DNA of 5,664 bases. Origin: Anaerolineae bacterium. GTDB taxonomy: Bacteria; Chloroflexota; Anaerolineae; B4-G1; SLSP01. The translations under genes and the position numbers were made by a program. Below the pieces are notes generated by a model. That model ran no database searches. It saw nothing but the letters and a program-made list of their open reading frames with translations, and was not told where the DNA came from. Within the stretch, counting starts at the first letter, position 1. Every line of letters begins with the position of its first letter. Location: assembly GCA_021159805.1 (NCBI GenBank), contig JAGHDT010000306.1, positions 1 to 5,664 on the forward strand, in the 5' to 3' direction. Of this stretch, positions 1 to 5,664 are shown one piece after another.

Positions 1-72
1 ACGTAGAGGGAAAAATCAGCTACGCGCACTCGAGACCGAGGCAATTGTGGTGCTGATCCGACACAACGAGGA
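1..72. other. Left edge, no assignable feature
   Basis: Between the glycosylase remnant and the window edge I find no coding sequence, hairpin terminator or RNA gene that can be supported. Short open frames exist on both strands, but none has a ribosome site or a recognisable motif. Confidence 0.4.
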
Positions 73-252
73 CTATCCTGCCGTCAGAATCCCAGTATCA
101 GTTGCGAGGCCGATCCAGGCCGTGGCGCAGGAACACACCTCCGCCAATGGGCACGCCTGACATGCCGGCTGCGACGGGTGACACCAGATGCGGCCGATCA
201 TCACAAGGGGAGCGTCGAGATCGCCGGGATACGCGGGATGCAGCCGCCGGGC
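73..252 (-). pseudogene. Endonuclease III/MutY-type iron-sulfur loop fragment
   Basis: In the frame shifted from the DUF5615 one, residues from about 252 downward read ARRLHPAYPGDLDAPLVMIG and then a cysteine cluster with the exact spacing C-x6-C-x2-C-x5-C. The cysteine codons are at 183-181, 162-160, 153-151 and 135-133, with CPLAEVC closing the motif. This spacing, and the preceding helix ending shortly before the first Cys, are the hallmark of the 4Fe-4S loop at the C-terminus of HhH-GPD DNA glycosylases (Nth, MutY and relatives), which excise damaged or mismatched bases. The helix-hairpin-helix and the catalytic Lys/Asp are missing because upstream sequence is the DUF5615 head, so this is only the tail of a gene. 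A TAG at 75-73 ends the frame. No start codon of its own is credible. Confidence 0.6.
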
Positions 253-352
253 TGCCGCGTGCGGAGTCGTAGACCGAGAAGACCTCGTGTCCTTGTTCCT
301 CAAGCCAGTGCGCAACTGCGGGACCTGTGCACTCGTCAACAAGAAAACGCAC
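98..352 (-). pseudogene. DUF5615 PIN-like toxin, truncated after ~33 residues
   Basis: The frame begins at GTG (352-350), with GGAG eight bases upstream, and overlaps the DUF433 stop by one base (TAGTG). Its first 33 residues are classical DUF5615: RFLVDEC at 2-8 carries the first acidic residue (Asp6) of the PIN/Mut7-C-like active site, followed by WLEEQGHEVFSVYDSARG (16-33). From about position 253 the family resemblance stops. The expected later part, with the ITNDKDFG-like acidic motif and a hydrophobic strand ending in LLRL, is absent in every frame down to the left edge. The remaining 51 codons to the TGA at 98-100 are arginine- and proline-rich and read out of frame through a DNA-glycosylase remnant. 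The normal length is about 110-120 residues. Without the second acidic motif it should not be an active nuclease. Confidence 0.75.
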
Positions 353-621
353 TACGCGGGCTCCGTGAGCAACGGCAGGAACGCTGTTGTCTCAAGTGAC
401 TTTGAGGCGAACAGAAAGCACGCCTGGATATCCTCTGGCGTCAGATGCTGGTATTCCTCCAGAATCTCCCCTGCGGTAGCGCCGTGCGCGAGCAAGCCCA
501 AGATGAACTCCGCGGTCAGGCGCGTTCCCGCAATCACAGGCTTCCCAACCATCACGCCCGGATCCACACTGATTCGTTCCAAGAGCTGCTGTTCCGTCTT
601 TGGTATTCTCCTTGGCTTCAT
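352..621 (-). CDS. DUF433 antitoxin-like protein
   Basis: This is a small protein of 89 residues. The core RISVDPGVMVGKPVIAGTR (16-34), followed by a helical part with GATAGEILEEY (47-57) and HLTPEDIQA (59-67), is the DUF433 signature. DUF433 proteins are short helix-turn-helix-like proteins commonly encoded just before a DUF5615 PIN-like nuclease and regarded as antitoxins that neutralise the toxin and bind their own operator. The start ATG (621-619) has GAGG only four bases upstream, a short spacing. The gene begins 21 nt after argH, so it may be carried on the arginine transcript. Its TAG stop overlaps the GTG start of the DUF5615 gene by one base, the tight coupling usual for these pairs. 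The gene looks intact although its partner is broken. Confidence 0.88.
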   Translation of the reverse strand: MKPRRIPKTEQQLLERISVDPGVMVGKPVIAGTRLTAEFILGLLAHGATAGEILEEYQHLTPEDIQACFLFASKSLETTAFLPLLTEPA

Positions 622-642
622 GATGCCTCGATACCTTGACTG

Positions 643-2016
643 TCACCCCTCCAGGATCGCCCGCGCCTTGCGTATCTGCGCCTTGACCGACGACGTCGCT
701 GTGCCACCGGCCACGTCACGCCGCTCCACCGCCGCTCTGAAGTCCAGCATCTCGACGACGTCCTCACTAAAATGCGGCGAGATCTCATGATACTCCTGAA
801 CTGACAGCTGGGTCAGCCCGCAGCCACGCGCGAGCGCGGCTCGGACGACCTGTCCCACAATATGGTGGCTCTCGCGGAAGGGCACGCCCTGATGTACCAG
901 GTAATCGGCAAGATCCGTCGCCAGGAGTTCGTCCTGGAGGGTCGCTGCCATCCGCTCGCGGTCGATAGTAAGCGTCGCAATCACACCCGCGATCACGGGT
1001 AGCTCGATCTCCAGGGTATCGATCGTATCGAAGAGCGGCTCTTTGTCCTCCTGCAGGTCCTTGTCGTACGCGCTGGGCAGCCCCTTCAGTGTTATCAGCA
1101 GCGTGACCAGGTTCCCTATCAGCCGCCCGGTCTTGCCGCGTGCCAGCTCCAGCGGGTCGGGGTTCTTCTTCTGCGGCATGATGCTGGAACCGGTGCTGTA
1201 CGCATCGTCCAACTCGAGGAAACCGAATTCGCCCGACGCATAGATGACCATGTCCTCAGACAACCGGCTCAGATGTATCTGGACCAGCGTAGCCCAGAAG
1301 AGAAACTCGGCGATGAAGTCACGATCCGCCACCGCATCCAAACTGTTCCGGCTGATCGACTCGAACCCCAGATCGGCTGCCAACGCGGCCCGATCCATAC
1401 CAAAGGTATTGCCGGCAAGCGCAGCACTCCCCAACGGCATGACCGAGACCCGGCGCTTGAGGTCGCTCAGCCGTCCGGCATCTCGCTCCAGCATCCAGAC
1501 AAAGGACATCAGCCAGTGAGAGAAAAGGATCGGCTGCGCCGGCTGGAGGTGCGTGTACCCGGGCATCATAGCATCCAGAGTGGCCTCGGCCTTCTCGACC
1601 ATCGCACGTTGGAGCTCTCGCAGCAACACGCTGAGTACCTCAATCTTCAAGAGCAGATACAGACGCACATCGGTGGCGACTTGGTCGTTACGGCTGCGTC
1701 CGGTGTGCAGTTTCCCGGCTACCGGCCCGACAAGCTCCTGCAGCCGGCGTTCCACTGCGGTATGGATATCCTCATCTGCCGGCTGAAAGGCAAAGGTGCC
1801 GGACTCGAACTCCTGGAGCACCTGTGCCAGTCCGTCCGTGATCATCGTTGCTTCTTCCGACGTCAGGATCTCGACCCGCTCCAACGCCTTGGCATAGGCG
1901 ATGCTTCCGGTGATATCCGCCGCGAAGAGCCTCTGATCGAACCCGATGGAGGCATTGAATGCCCACAGCAACTTATCCGGATCTTTGCCGAACCGTCCGC
2001 CCCACAGCTTTGCCAT
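643..2016 (-). CDS. argH: Argininosuccinate lyase
   Basis: This cytoplasmic, normally homotetrameric enzyme splits argininosuccinate into arginine and fumarate, the last step of arginine synthesis. The product has 457 residues, the usual family length. The N-terminus MAKLWGGRF is canonical. DEDIH (81-85), HTGRSRNDQ (104-112) and GYTHLQPAQP (153-162, with the conserved active-site His156) are present. The fumarase/aspartase superfamily signature GSSIMPQKKNPD (276-287) holds the mobile-loop catalytic serine, and the C-terminal GGTATSSV segment is also typical. No active-site residue appears to be lost. It is a stand-alone lyase, without the N-acetylglutamate synthase fusion seen in some bacteria. 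It ends in TGA 21 nt before the DUF433 gene. Expression may depend on read-through from argG across the spacer hairpin. Confidence 0.98.
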   Translation of the reverse strand: MAKLWGGRFGKDPDKLLWAFNASIGFDQRLFAADITGSIAYAKALERVEILTSEEATMITDGLAQVLQEFESGTFAFQPADEDIHTAVERRLQELVGPVAGKLHTGRSRNDQVATDVRLYLLLKIEVLSVLLRELQRAMVEKAEATLDAMMPGYTHLQPAQPILFSHWLMSFVWMLERDAGRLSDLKRRVSVMPLGSAALAGNTFGMDRAALAADLGFESISRNSLDAVADRDFIAEFLFWATLVQIHLSRLSEDMVIYASGEFGFLELDDAYSTGSSIMPQKKNPDPLELARGKTGRLIGNLVTLLITLKGLPSAYDKDLQEDKEPLFDTIDTLEIELPVIAGVIATLTIDRERMAATLQDELLATDLADYLVHQGVPFRESHHIVGQVVRAALARGCGLTQLSVQEYHEISPHFSEDVVEMLDFRAAVERRDVAGGTATSSVKAQIRKARAILEG

Positions 2017-2024
2017 ACACGGAT

Positions 2025-2030
2025 CCCCTC
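2025..2030 (-). promoter_or_regulatory. Shine-Dalgarno site of argH
   Basis: The minus strand reads GAGGGG eight bases before the ATG at 2016-2014. It is weaker than the AGGAGG sites of argG and the GNAT gene, but it supports the start that yields the canonical N-terminus MAKLWGGRF. Confidence 0.55.
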
Positions 2031-2086
2031 TCCAGCACTCACACCATCCTCAAACGGCACACGTCAGCTCTACTCTGTCCCTATGC

Positions 2087-2183
2087 CAGCACAAAGAGAG
2101 AGCACCAAGTTCGGAAGATGCCGGATCGCACGGCTCGAGCCTTTGCCCCTTGGTGCCCACTCCCATATCCCTCTCTTCCGCTG
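2087..2183 (-). repeat. Long imperfect hairpin filling much of the argG-argH spacer
   Basis: On the transcript the bases directly after the argG stop (2183-2171) pair with 2100-2087: 13 pairs, two of them G-U, with one bulged base at 2092. After a 13-nt one-sided bulge (2170-2158), GGCACCAAG (2157-2149) pairs with CTTGGTGCT (2109-2101), nine pairs with one G-U. The 39-nt apical loop contains GGCTCGAGCC (2141-2132), which can form a 3-bp hairpin. No U-run follows, so it is not a standard intrinsic terminator. I see no convincing -35/-10 promoter in the rest of the 167-nt spacer and no T-box motif. It could be an mRNA processing or stability element, an attenuator, or a decayed inverted-repeat element. 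Pairings were found by eye and no folding energy was calculated. Confidence 0.5.
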
Positions 2184-3446
2184 CTAGTCGCGCTTGAACT
2201 TACCATAATCCGGATGAGCATAGCTGGACTTGCCCAACCCCTCGATGTCGAGCAGCGCCTTCACCTTGAGCGGCAGACCAAAGAGATGGATGAAGCCTTC
2301 CGCATCGCTCTGATCGTAGACGTCATCCTCGCCGAAGGTGGCGTAATCCTCGCGGTAGAGCGAGTGCGGCGACCGGCGACCGGCGACGGTACAGGAACCC
2401 TTGTACAACTTCAGCCTCACCGAGCCTGTGACGTTTTCCATCAGGCTGTTGACAAACTCGTCCATCGCCGTGCGGAGAGGGGTGAACCACTTGCCGTTAT
2501 AGACAATCTCGGCGTACTTCTCGGCCACCACATCCTTGTAGTGCTGCGTCAGCCCGTCGAGACAGAGCGTCTCCAGGGCCCGCAGCGCGGTGTAGAGCAT
2601 CGTTCCGCCGGGCGTCTCGTACACACCGCGGGACTTGATGCCTACCAGGCGATTCTCCACGATGTCCACGCGCCCGACACCATGCTCACCCGCGACTTTG
2701 TTCAGATAGGTCAGCAGTTCAACCGGTCCACGGGCCACACCGTCGACACGCACCGGTATGCCGGACTTGAAATCGATTTCGACATAGCGCGGCGACTCCG
2801 GCGCATTTTCCGGTGCGACCGAGATCAGGAACATCTCCTCCTCCGGCTCCAACCAGGGGTCCTCAAGGATGTGCCCCTCGTGACTCAGATGCCAGATATT
2901 GCGGTCGCGGCTGTACTTGGACTTGCCCGTGCTGGTGACCGGCACGCCGTGAGCCGTGGCGTACGCCAGTGCATCGTCGCGGGAGCGAATATCCCACTCG
3001 CGCCAAGGTGCGATCACCGACAGACGGGGGTTCAGCGCCATCACGCCCAGTTCAAAGCGCACCTGGTCGTTCCCCTTGCCGGTGGCACCGTGGGCGATGG
3101 CATCCGCGCCCTCAAGTTCCGCGATCTCCACCAGCCGCTTCGCGATCAGCGGGCGCGCAAACGAGGTCCCCAACAGGTACTGACGTTCATAGATCGCGCC
3201 TGCTTTCAGAGTGGGGAAGACGAAATCCGTCAGGAACTCCTGCCGCAGGTCCTCGACATAGGACTTGACAGCACCACTGATCTTGGCCTTCTCAGGAAGA
3301 CCCTCCAACTCCTCTTCCTGGCCCAAGTCGGCCGTAAAAGTGACGACCTCGCAATCGTAGTTCTCAATCAACCAGGGGACAATGCAGGACGTGTCCAAAC
3401 CACCCGAGTAAGCCAACACCACTTTCGAAACTTTTCTCTTTGCCAT
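2184..3446 (-). CDS. argG: Argininosuccinate synthase
   Basis: This cytoplasmic enzyme condenses citrulline with aspartate using ATP, giving argininosuccinate, AMP and pyrophosphate, the penultimate step of arginine synthesis. The 420-residue product is complete and slightly longer than the common ~400. AYSGGLDTS at 12-20 is the ATP pyrophosphatase P-loop of the family. YLLGTSFARP (90-99) and HGATGKGNDQVRFE (119-132) are the conserved nucleotide, citrulline and aspartate binding segments. KYSRDRNIWHLSHEG (177-191) and ILEDPW (193-198) match the conserved central region, and TVAGRRSP lies near the C-terminus. No expected motif is missing. It starts at ATG with an AGGAGG site seven bases upstream and lies 50 nt after the GNAT gene. 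argH follows after a structured 167-nt spacer. The long open frame on the opposite strand across this gene is a shadow. Confidence 0.98.
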   Translation of the reverse strand: MAKRKVSKVVLAYSGGLDTSCIVPWLIENYDCEVVTFTADLGQEEELEGLPEKAKISGAVKSYVEDLRQEFLTDFVFPTLKAGAIYERQYLLGTSFARPLIAKRLVEIAELEGADAIAHGATGKGNDQVRFELGVMALNPRLSVIAPWREWDIRSRDDALAYATAHGVPVTSTGKSKYSRDRNIWHLSHEGHILEDPWLEPEEEMFLISVAPENAPESPRYVEIDFKSGIPVRVDGVARGPVELLTYLNKVAGEHGVGRVDIVENRLVGIKSRGVYETPGGTMLYTALRALETLCLDGLTQHYKDVVAEKYAEIVYNGKWFTPLRTAMDEFVNSLMENVTGSVRLKLYKGSCTVAGRRSPHSLYREDYATFGEDDVYDQSDAEGFIHLFGLPLKVKALLDIEGLGKSSYAHPDYGKFKRD

Positions 3447-3453
3447 CGCAAAT

Positions 3454-3459
3454 CCTCCT
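3454..3459 (-). promoter_or_regulatory. Shine-Dalgarno site of argG
   Basis: The minus strand reads AGGAGG, seven bases before the ATG at 3446-3444. It is a consensus-strength site, supporting this start and efficient independent translation of argG inside the cluster. Confidence 0.75.
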
Positions 3460-3488
3460 CATAGAACCTGGCGCGAAAATAAGACCGG

Positions 3489-3500
3489 ATAGCCGGCTAT
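3489..3500. repeat. 12-bp perfect palindrome at the GNAT stop codon
   Basis: The sequence ATAGCCGGCTAT is its own reverse complement and overlaps the GNAT TAG stop (3497-3499). On the transcript, CCGG-CTAT-CCGG could also form a 4-bp hairpin just before CTTATTTT, in the 50-nt gap to argG. It may be a weak terminator or chance. Nothing shows that it is an operator. Confidence 0.25.
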
Positions 3501-4849
3501 GCAAGCGGCCAAACGTTTGAGCTGGACTTCGGAAAGAGCGCTTTCGTCAACAGCCGTCCCTCAAGGGTACCGCCGCAATCGGCGTAAGCGTACTCGACCT
3601 CCGCCAGGGATCGATAGCCTGAGAGAACCTGCAGGAAGGTCAGATCTGGAAAGCGCACCATGCCACGGTCTCCGCCAACCTGGGCAGCCCACGGGGCGAC
3701 CTCGACCACGCGACCTGCCTCGAATCTTATCTGAACCCCACCACGATAGAAGTCTATCTTAAGTGCGCCCGTATGGCCTACGAAGATCGACGCCGCGAGT
3801 CGTTGCTCCAACACCGGCGCGATCAGACGTAGGAAATCGGGCACATCAGGGATGCGAAGATACCAGGCGGAGGGCGGATCAAATCGAGGCAGCCAATCGA
3901 CCACGATCTCGTAGGATGGATGTTCCGGCCCCAGGCTAAAGAGAATCGTGTCAAACGCCGGACCGTCCCCCGGAGTTTCGACATAGGGCTGTTGTGCAGC
4001 GCCCGTCGCCTTAAGGTAGCGGAGCACAGAGGGCGTCACACCCCACCATGACACGCCGGCCTTGAGTTCATAGCCTGTCAGGTAGACCGCGCTGCCCCAG
4101 CGCAACATAGCATGCGCGAGGAAGCCCACCGCCTCACCTTCTGTCGTCTCAATGATGCACAATTGACGTGCCTGGAAGCTCTTCGTAGATTGCCCATCTA
4201 ATTCGTGGCGCCACTGAGCAGCATCGCGTCGGCAGGAAATCAAACTACGTTCCGCACCATAGGAGGCAACCTCAGCAATAAATGCCAAGTCCGCAACTTC
4301 CGCCGGACGGACCACGTAAGGCTCTTCCTGTCCCTCTTTCAACGTGGGCACATTGGACGCCGGACCGCGTCGAGATCCACTCATATCAAGCGCCATATCG
4401 TAGCCGAACTGGCGGTAGTACCAGGGAATCCCGGTGATGGCCTGCATTTTGTGCCCGCGTTCCTCGCTCCACTGATGCAGCACCTCAAACTGCGCGCGCA
4501 CCAAGCCCCGTCGTCGGTAATCGGGATGCGTGCCGACCAACTCCGGGCGCCCTACGCCAAACTCAATACCCGCATAGGACCACGTCTGAGGAATCAGGTT
4601 GGTGCTTGAGACGATCTCTCCGGTGGAGGTGTCCTCGACCACCAGAAAATCCCCTGCCGTCATAGTAGGGTGAGATTCCGACATCAGATCCCGCACCCAG
4701 AACCCTAACATCGTTCCAGGAGAGTCCCAGCCATGTTCACTGAATACTCGGCAGTTGAAGAGCGCCACCGCATCGATATCGGCAGTCGTCGCCCGACGTA
4801 GAACTAAGCCATCACCCAGATCACGAATCACTGCGGATGGATATGTCAT
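3497..4849 (-). CDS. Eis-like GNAT N-acetyltransferase with SCP2-like C-terminus
   Basis: This 450-residue acetyltransferase probably uses acetyl-CoA to acetylate an amine. The acceptor is unknown. Residues ~15-155 form the first GNAT unit, with the acetyl-CoA loop VGTHPDYRRRGLVRAQ at 105-120 and the motif WYYRQFGY at 143-150, whose tyrosines sit where the GNAT general-acid Tyr is usually found. A second, degenerate GNAT-like unit begins near VVRPAEVADLAFI (179-191). Residues ~335-425 resemble the SCP2-like C-terminal domain (ALKIDFYRGG at 362-371). Two GNAT units plus SCP2 is the layout of the Eis family, known from mycobacteria for acetylating lysine side chains and aminoglycosides. There is no signal peptide or membrane segment. 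It sits between lysK and argG with gaps of 35 and 50 nt, so it is probably cotranscribed, yet it does not look like N-acetylglutamate synthase. A role in the pathway is unproven. The start is set by the strong ribosome site at 4856-4861. Confidence 0.8.
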   Translation of the reverse strand: MTYPSAVIRDLGDGLVLRRATTADIDAVALFNCRVFSEHGWDSPGTMLGFWVRDLMSESHPTMTAGDFLVVEDTSTGEIVSSTNLIPQTWSYAGIEFGVGRPELVGTHPDYRRRGLVRAQFEVLHQWSEERGHKMQAITGIPWYYRQFGYDMALDMSGSRRGPASNVPTLKEGQEEPYVVRPAEVADLAFIAEVASYGAERSLISCRRDAAQWRHELDGQSTKSFQARQLCIIETTEGEAVGFLAHAMLRWGSAVYLTGYELKAGVSWWGVTPSVLRYLKATGAAQQPYVETPGDGPAFDTILFSLGPEHPSYEIVVDWLPRFDPPSAWYLRIPDVPDFLRLIAPVLEQRLAASIFVGHTGALKIDFYRGGVQIRFEAGRVVEVAPWAAQVGGDRGMVRFPDLTFLQVLSGYRSLAEVEYAYADCGGTLEGRLLTKALFPKSSSNVWPLA

Positions 4850-4855
4850 CAAGGA

Positions 4856-4861
4856 CCTCCT
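4856..4861 (-). promoter_or_regulatory. Shine-Dalgarno site that fixes the GNAT start
   Basis: The minus strand reads AGGAGG, then six bases, then ATG at 4849-4847. This perfect site lies in the 35-nt gap after the lysK stop. It decides for this ATG over any start further upstream in the same frame, which stays open to 5194 but overlaps lysK in another frame. Confidence 0.8.
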
Positions 4862-4884
4862 CGGCGTGGGCAGACGGACTGTTT

Positions 4885-5664
4885 CTAGTCGTGTGATGCG
4901 ATGATCAGCAGAGCTTGCGCAAGGACATCGATAGAACGATGGTACTCGGCAATCTCGATATGTTCCCTGGGCGTGTGATCCAGGGACGAATCCCCGGGAC
5001 CGTACGCCACCATCGGACACTCCCACACCGGTCCTACCGTATTCATATCCGAGGTTCCGGTCTTGAGCTTGAAGCGCGGCCGCCCCCCCGCGGCACGGAT
5101 CGAGCGCAACAGCGCCCGTACCGGCAGCGTGTTCTTGCCGGAGCGATAAGCGGGATCGGAGCCCAGAAACTTCAATTCCGCACCGTTGCTCCACGCCTCC
5201 ATCTGTGATTGGAGCTCATCAATGGGAAAGTCCGGCGGAATGCGTGCCACGATATTCATCTCAACGTAGTCGTAGAGCCCATCACTGTGCGTCTGCAAAC
5301 TCCGGAGCGCAGGATCGAGCGTGTTGTAGCGCCCCGATTGGTTCTGGTTATGGGCAAAGGCATAGCGCCGCAGATGGTTCCAGAATGTGACCGCGTGCTC
5401 AGCGGGACCTACGCGCTCGCCCGCGCTATGTCCCCCGGGTTGCGCCAGACGATACTCCATATTCAGCATACCCTTGTACCCCAGGGTGACGCAGTCCCAA
5501 GAGCTTGGCTCGCCGATGATCACGAAGTCCGGTGCCACCATGGTCTGAGCAAGATAATGGGCACCCCATCCGTGAGTTTCCTCCTCCACAGCACCGATGA
5601 CCGTGATCTTGGTCCTGTCCAACCGGGCAGCGACCCGGGAAGCCGCGATGACAAAGGTTGCCAG
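4885..5664 (-). CDS. lysK: LysK/ArgE-type M20 metallo-deacylase (5' end beyond window)
   Basis: This is a partial zinc-dependent amidohydrolase of the M20 family, expected in the cytoplasm. It would remove the blocking group (LysW carrier or acetyl) from the alpha-amino group of lysine or ornithine. The frame is open to the right edge, showing 259 residues of a family usually about 350-380 long, so the N-terminal metal-binding His/Asp part is missing. In visible-residue numbering, GAVEEET (24-30) carries the catalytic and metal Glu pair, GEPS (51-54) a further metal-site Glu, GGHS (77-80) the dimerisation-domain His, KTGTSDMN (about 201-208) the substrate loop typical of LysK, and DHTPREH (from about 229) the last metal His. 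An internal TTG at 5622 is not the start, because homology-like sequence continues upstream. The stop is TAG, 35 nt before the GNAT start. The family call is firm. The choice of LysK over ArgE rests on the KTGTSDMN loop and is less certain, and with argG/argH next door ornithine release is likely. Confidence 0.82.
   Translation of the reverse strand: MATFVIAASRVAARLDRTKITVIGAVEEETHGWGAHYLAQTMVAPDFVIIGEPSSWDCVTLGYKGMLNMEYRLAQPGGHSAGERVGPAEHAVTFWNHLRRYAFAHNQNQSGRYNTLDPALRSLQTHSDGLYDYVEMNIVARIPPDFPIDELQSQMEAWSNGAELKFLGSDPAYRSGKNTLPVRALLRSIRAAGGRPRFKLKTGTSDMNTVGPVWECPMVAYGPGDSSLDHTPREHIEIAEYHRSIDVLAQALLIIASHD

Noticed and set aside
1..29. Possible start of a minus-strand gene at a GTG (29-27) reading VRVADFSLY
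   Set aside because: The beginning loosely recalls small thiamine-binding proteins, but only nine residues are visible and there is no ribosome site.
2..160. Plus-strand open frame of 52 codons entering from the left edge
   Set aside because: It runs antisense through the cysteine-rich glycosylase remnant, has no visible start and matches nothing I recognise.
188..790. 200-codon plus-strand open frame across the toxin-antitoxin region
   Set aside because: It is antisense to the DUF433 gene and the argH end, with no domain or ribosome site.
2017..2183. T-box, lysine riboswitch or intrinsic terminator in the argG-argH spacer
   Set aside because: There is no T-box sequence, no recognisable riboswitch core and no U-run after the hairpin.
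1273..2187. 304-codon open frame on the plus strand opposite argH
   Set aside because: It is antisense to a canonical argH and shows no family motif, so it is a shadow of codon bias.
1959..3464. 501-codon open frame on the plus strand opposite argG and the argG-argH spacer
   Set aside because: It lies antisense to a complete, motif-perfect argG. Its product has no recognisable domain, and long antisense frames are common opposite GC-rich genes.
5083..5089. Run of seven C in the lysK gene as a possible phase-variation tract
   Set aside because: The reading frame is intact through it, seven bases is short, and biosynthetic deacylases are not known phase-variable genes.
4850..5194. 115-residue N-terminal extension of the GNAT protein
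   Set aside because: This stretch is lysK read in another frame. The consensus ribosome site at 4856-4861 places the real start at 4849.

Overview
The window is a stretch of bacterial chromosome in which every supportable gene lies on the minus strand, so the order of transcription is from high to low coordinates. It carries the end of a cluster for arginine (possibly also lysine) biosynthesis, followed by the remains of a toxin-antitoxin pair and a scrap of a DNA-repair gene. Base composition looks moderately GC-rich by eye. A LysK/ArgE-type M20 deacylase next to argG and argH, together with a DUF433/DUF5615 pair, would fit Chloroflexota or Deinococcus-Thermus-like bacteria. That placement is inference, and no marker in the window fixes the taxon.

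Layout from right to left: (1) 5664-4885 is the C-terminal part of a LysK/ArgE-like M20 metallo-deacylase, which runs off the right edge. (2) 4849-3497 is a 450-residue GNAT protein with an Eis-like layout (two GNAT-like units plus an SCP2-like C-terminus). (3) 3446-2184 is argG, argininosuccinate synthase, complete. (4) 2183-2017 is a 167-nt spacer able to form a long imperfect hairpin that begins directly after the argG stop. (5) 2016-643 is argH, argininosuccinate lyase, complete. (6) 621-352 is a DUF433 antitoxin-like gene 21 nt after argH. (7) 352-98 is a DUF5615 (PIN-like toxin) gene that overlaps the DUF433 stop by one base. Only its first ~33 residues look like the family. (8) About 252-73, in a different frame, is a fragment with the four-cysteine iron-sulfur loop of the endonuclease III/MutY family. 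The leftmost ~70 bases hold nothing I can name.

How they work together: the deacylase would release ornithine (or lysine) from a blocked or carrier-bound intermediate. ArgG joins citrulline, formed from ornithine by a carbamoyltransferase not in this window, to aspartate. ArgH splits argininosuccinate into arginine and fumarate. The short gaps (35, 50, 167 and 21 nt) and common strand suggest one transcription unit, perhaps modulated in the argG-argH spacer. The GNAT has no known step in the pathway. The most unusual region is the left end, where an apparently intact antitoxin gene is followed by a decapitated toxin joined to a DNA-glycosylase tail: a recombination scar rather than a working system.
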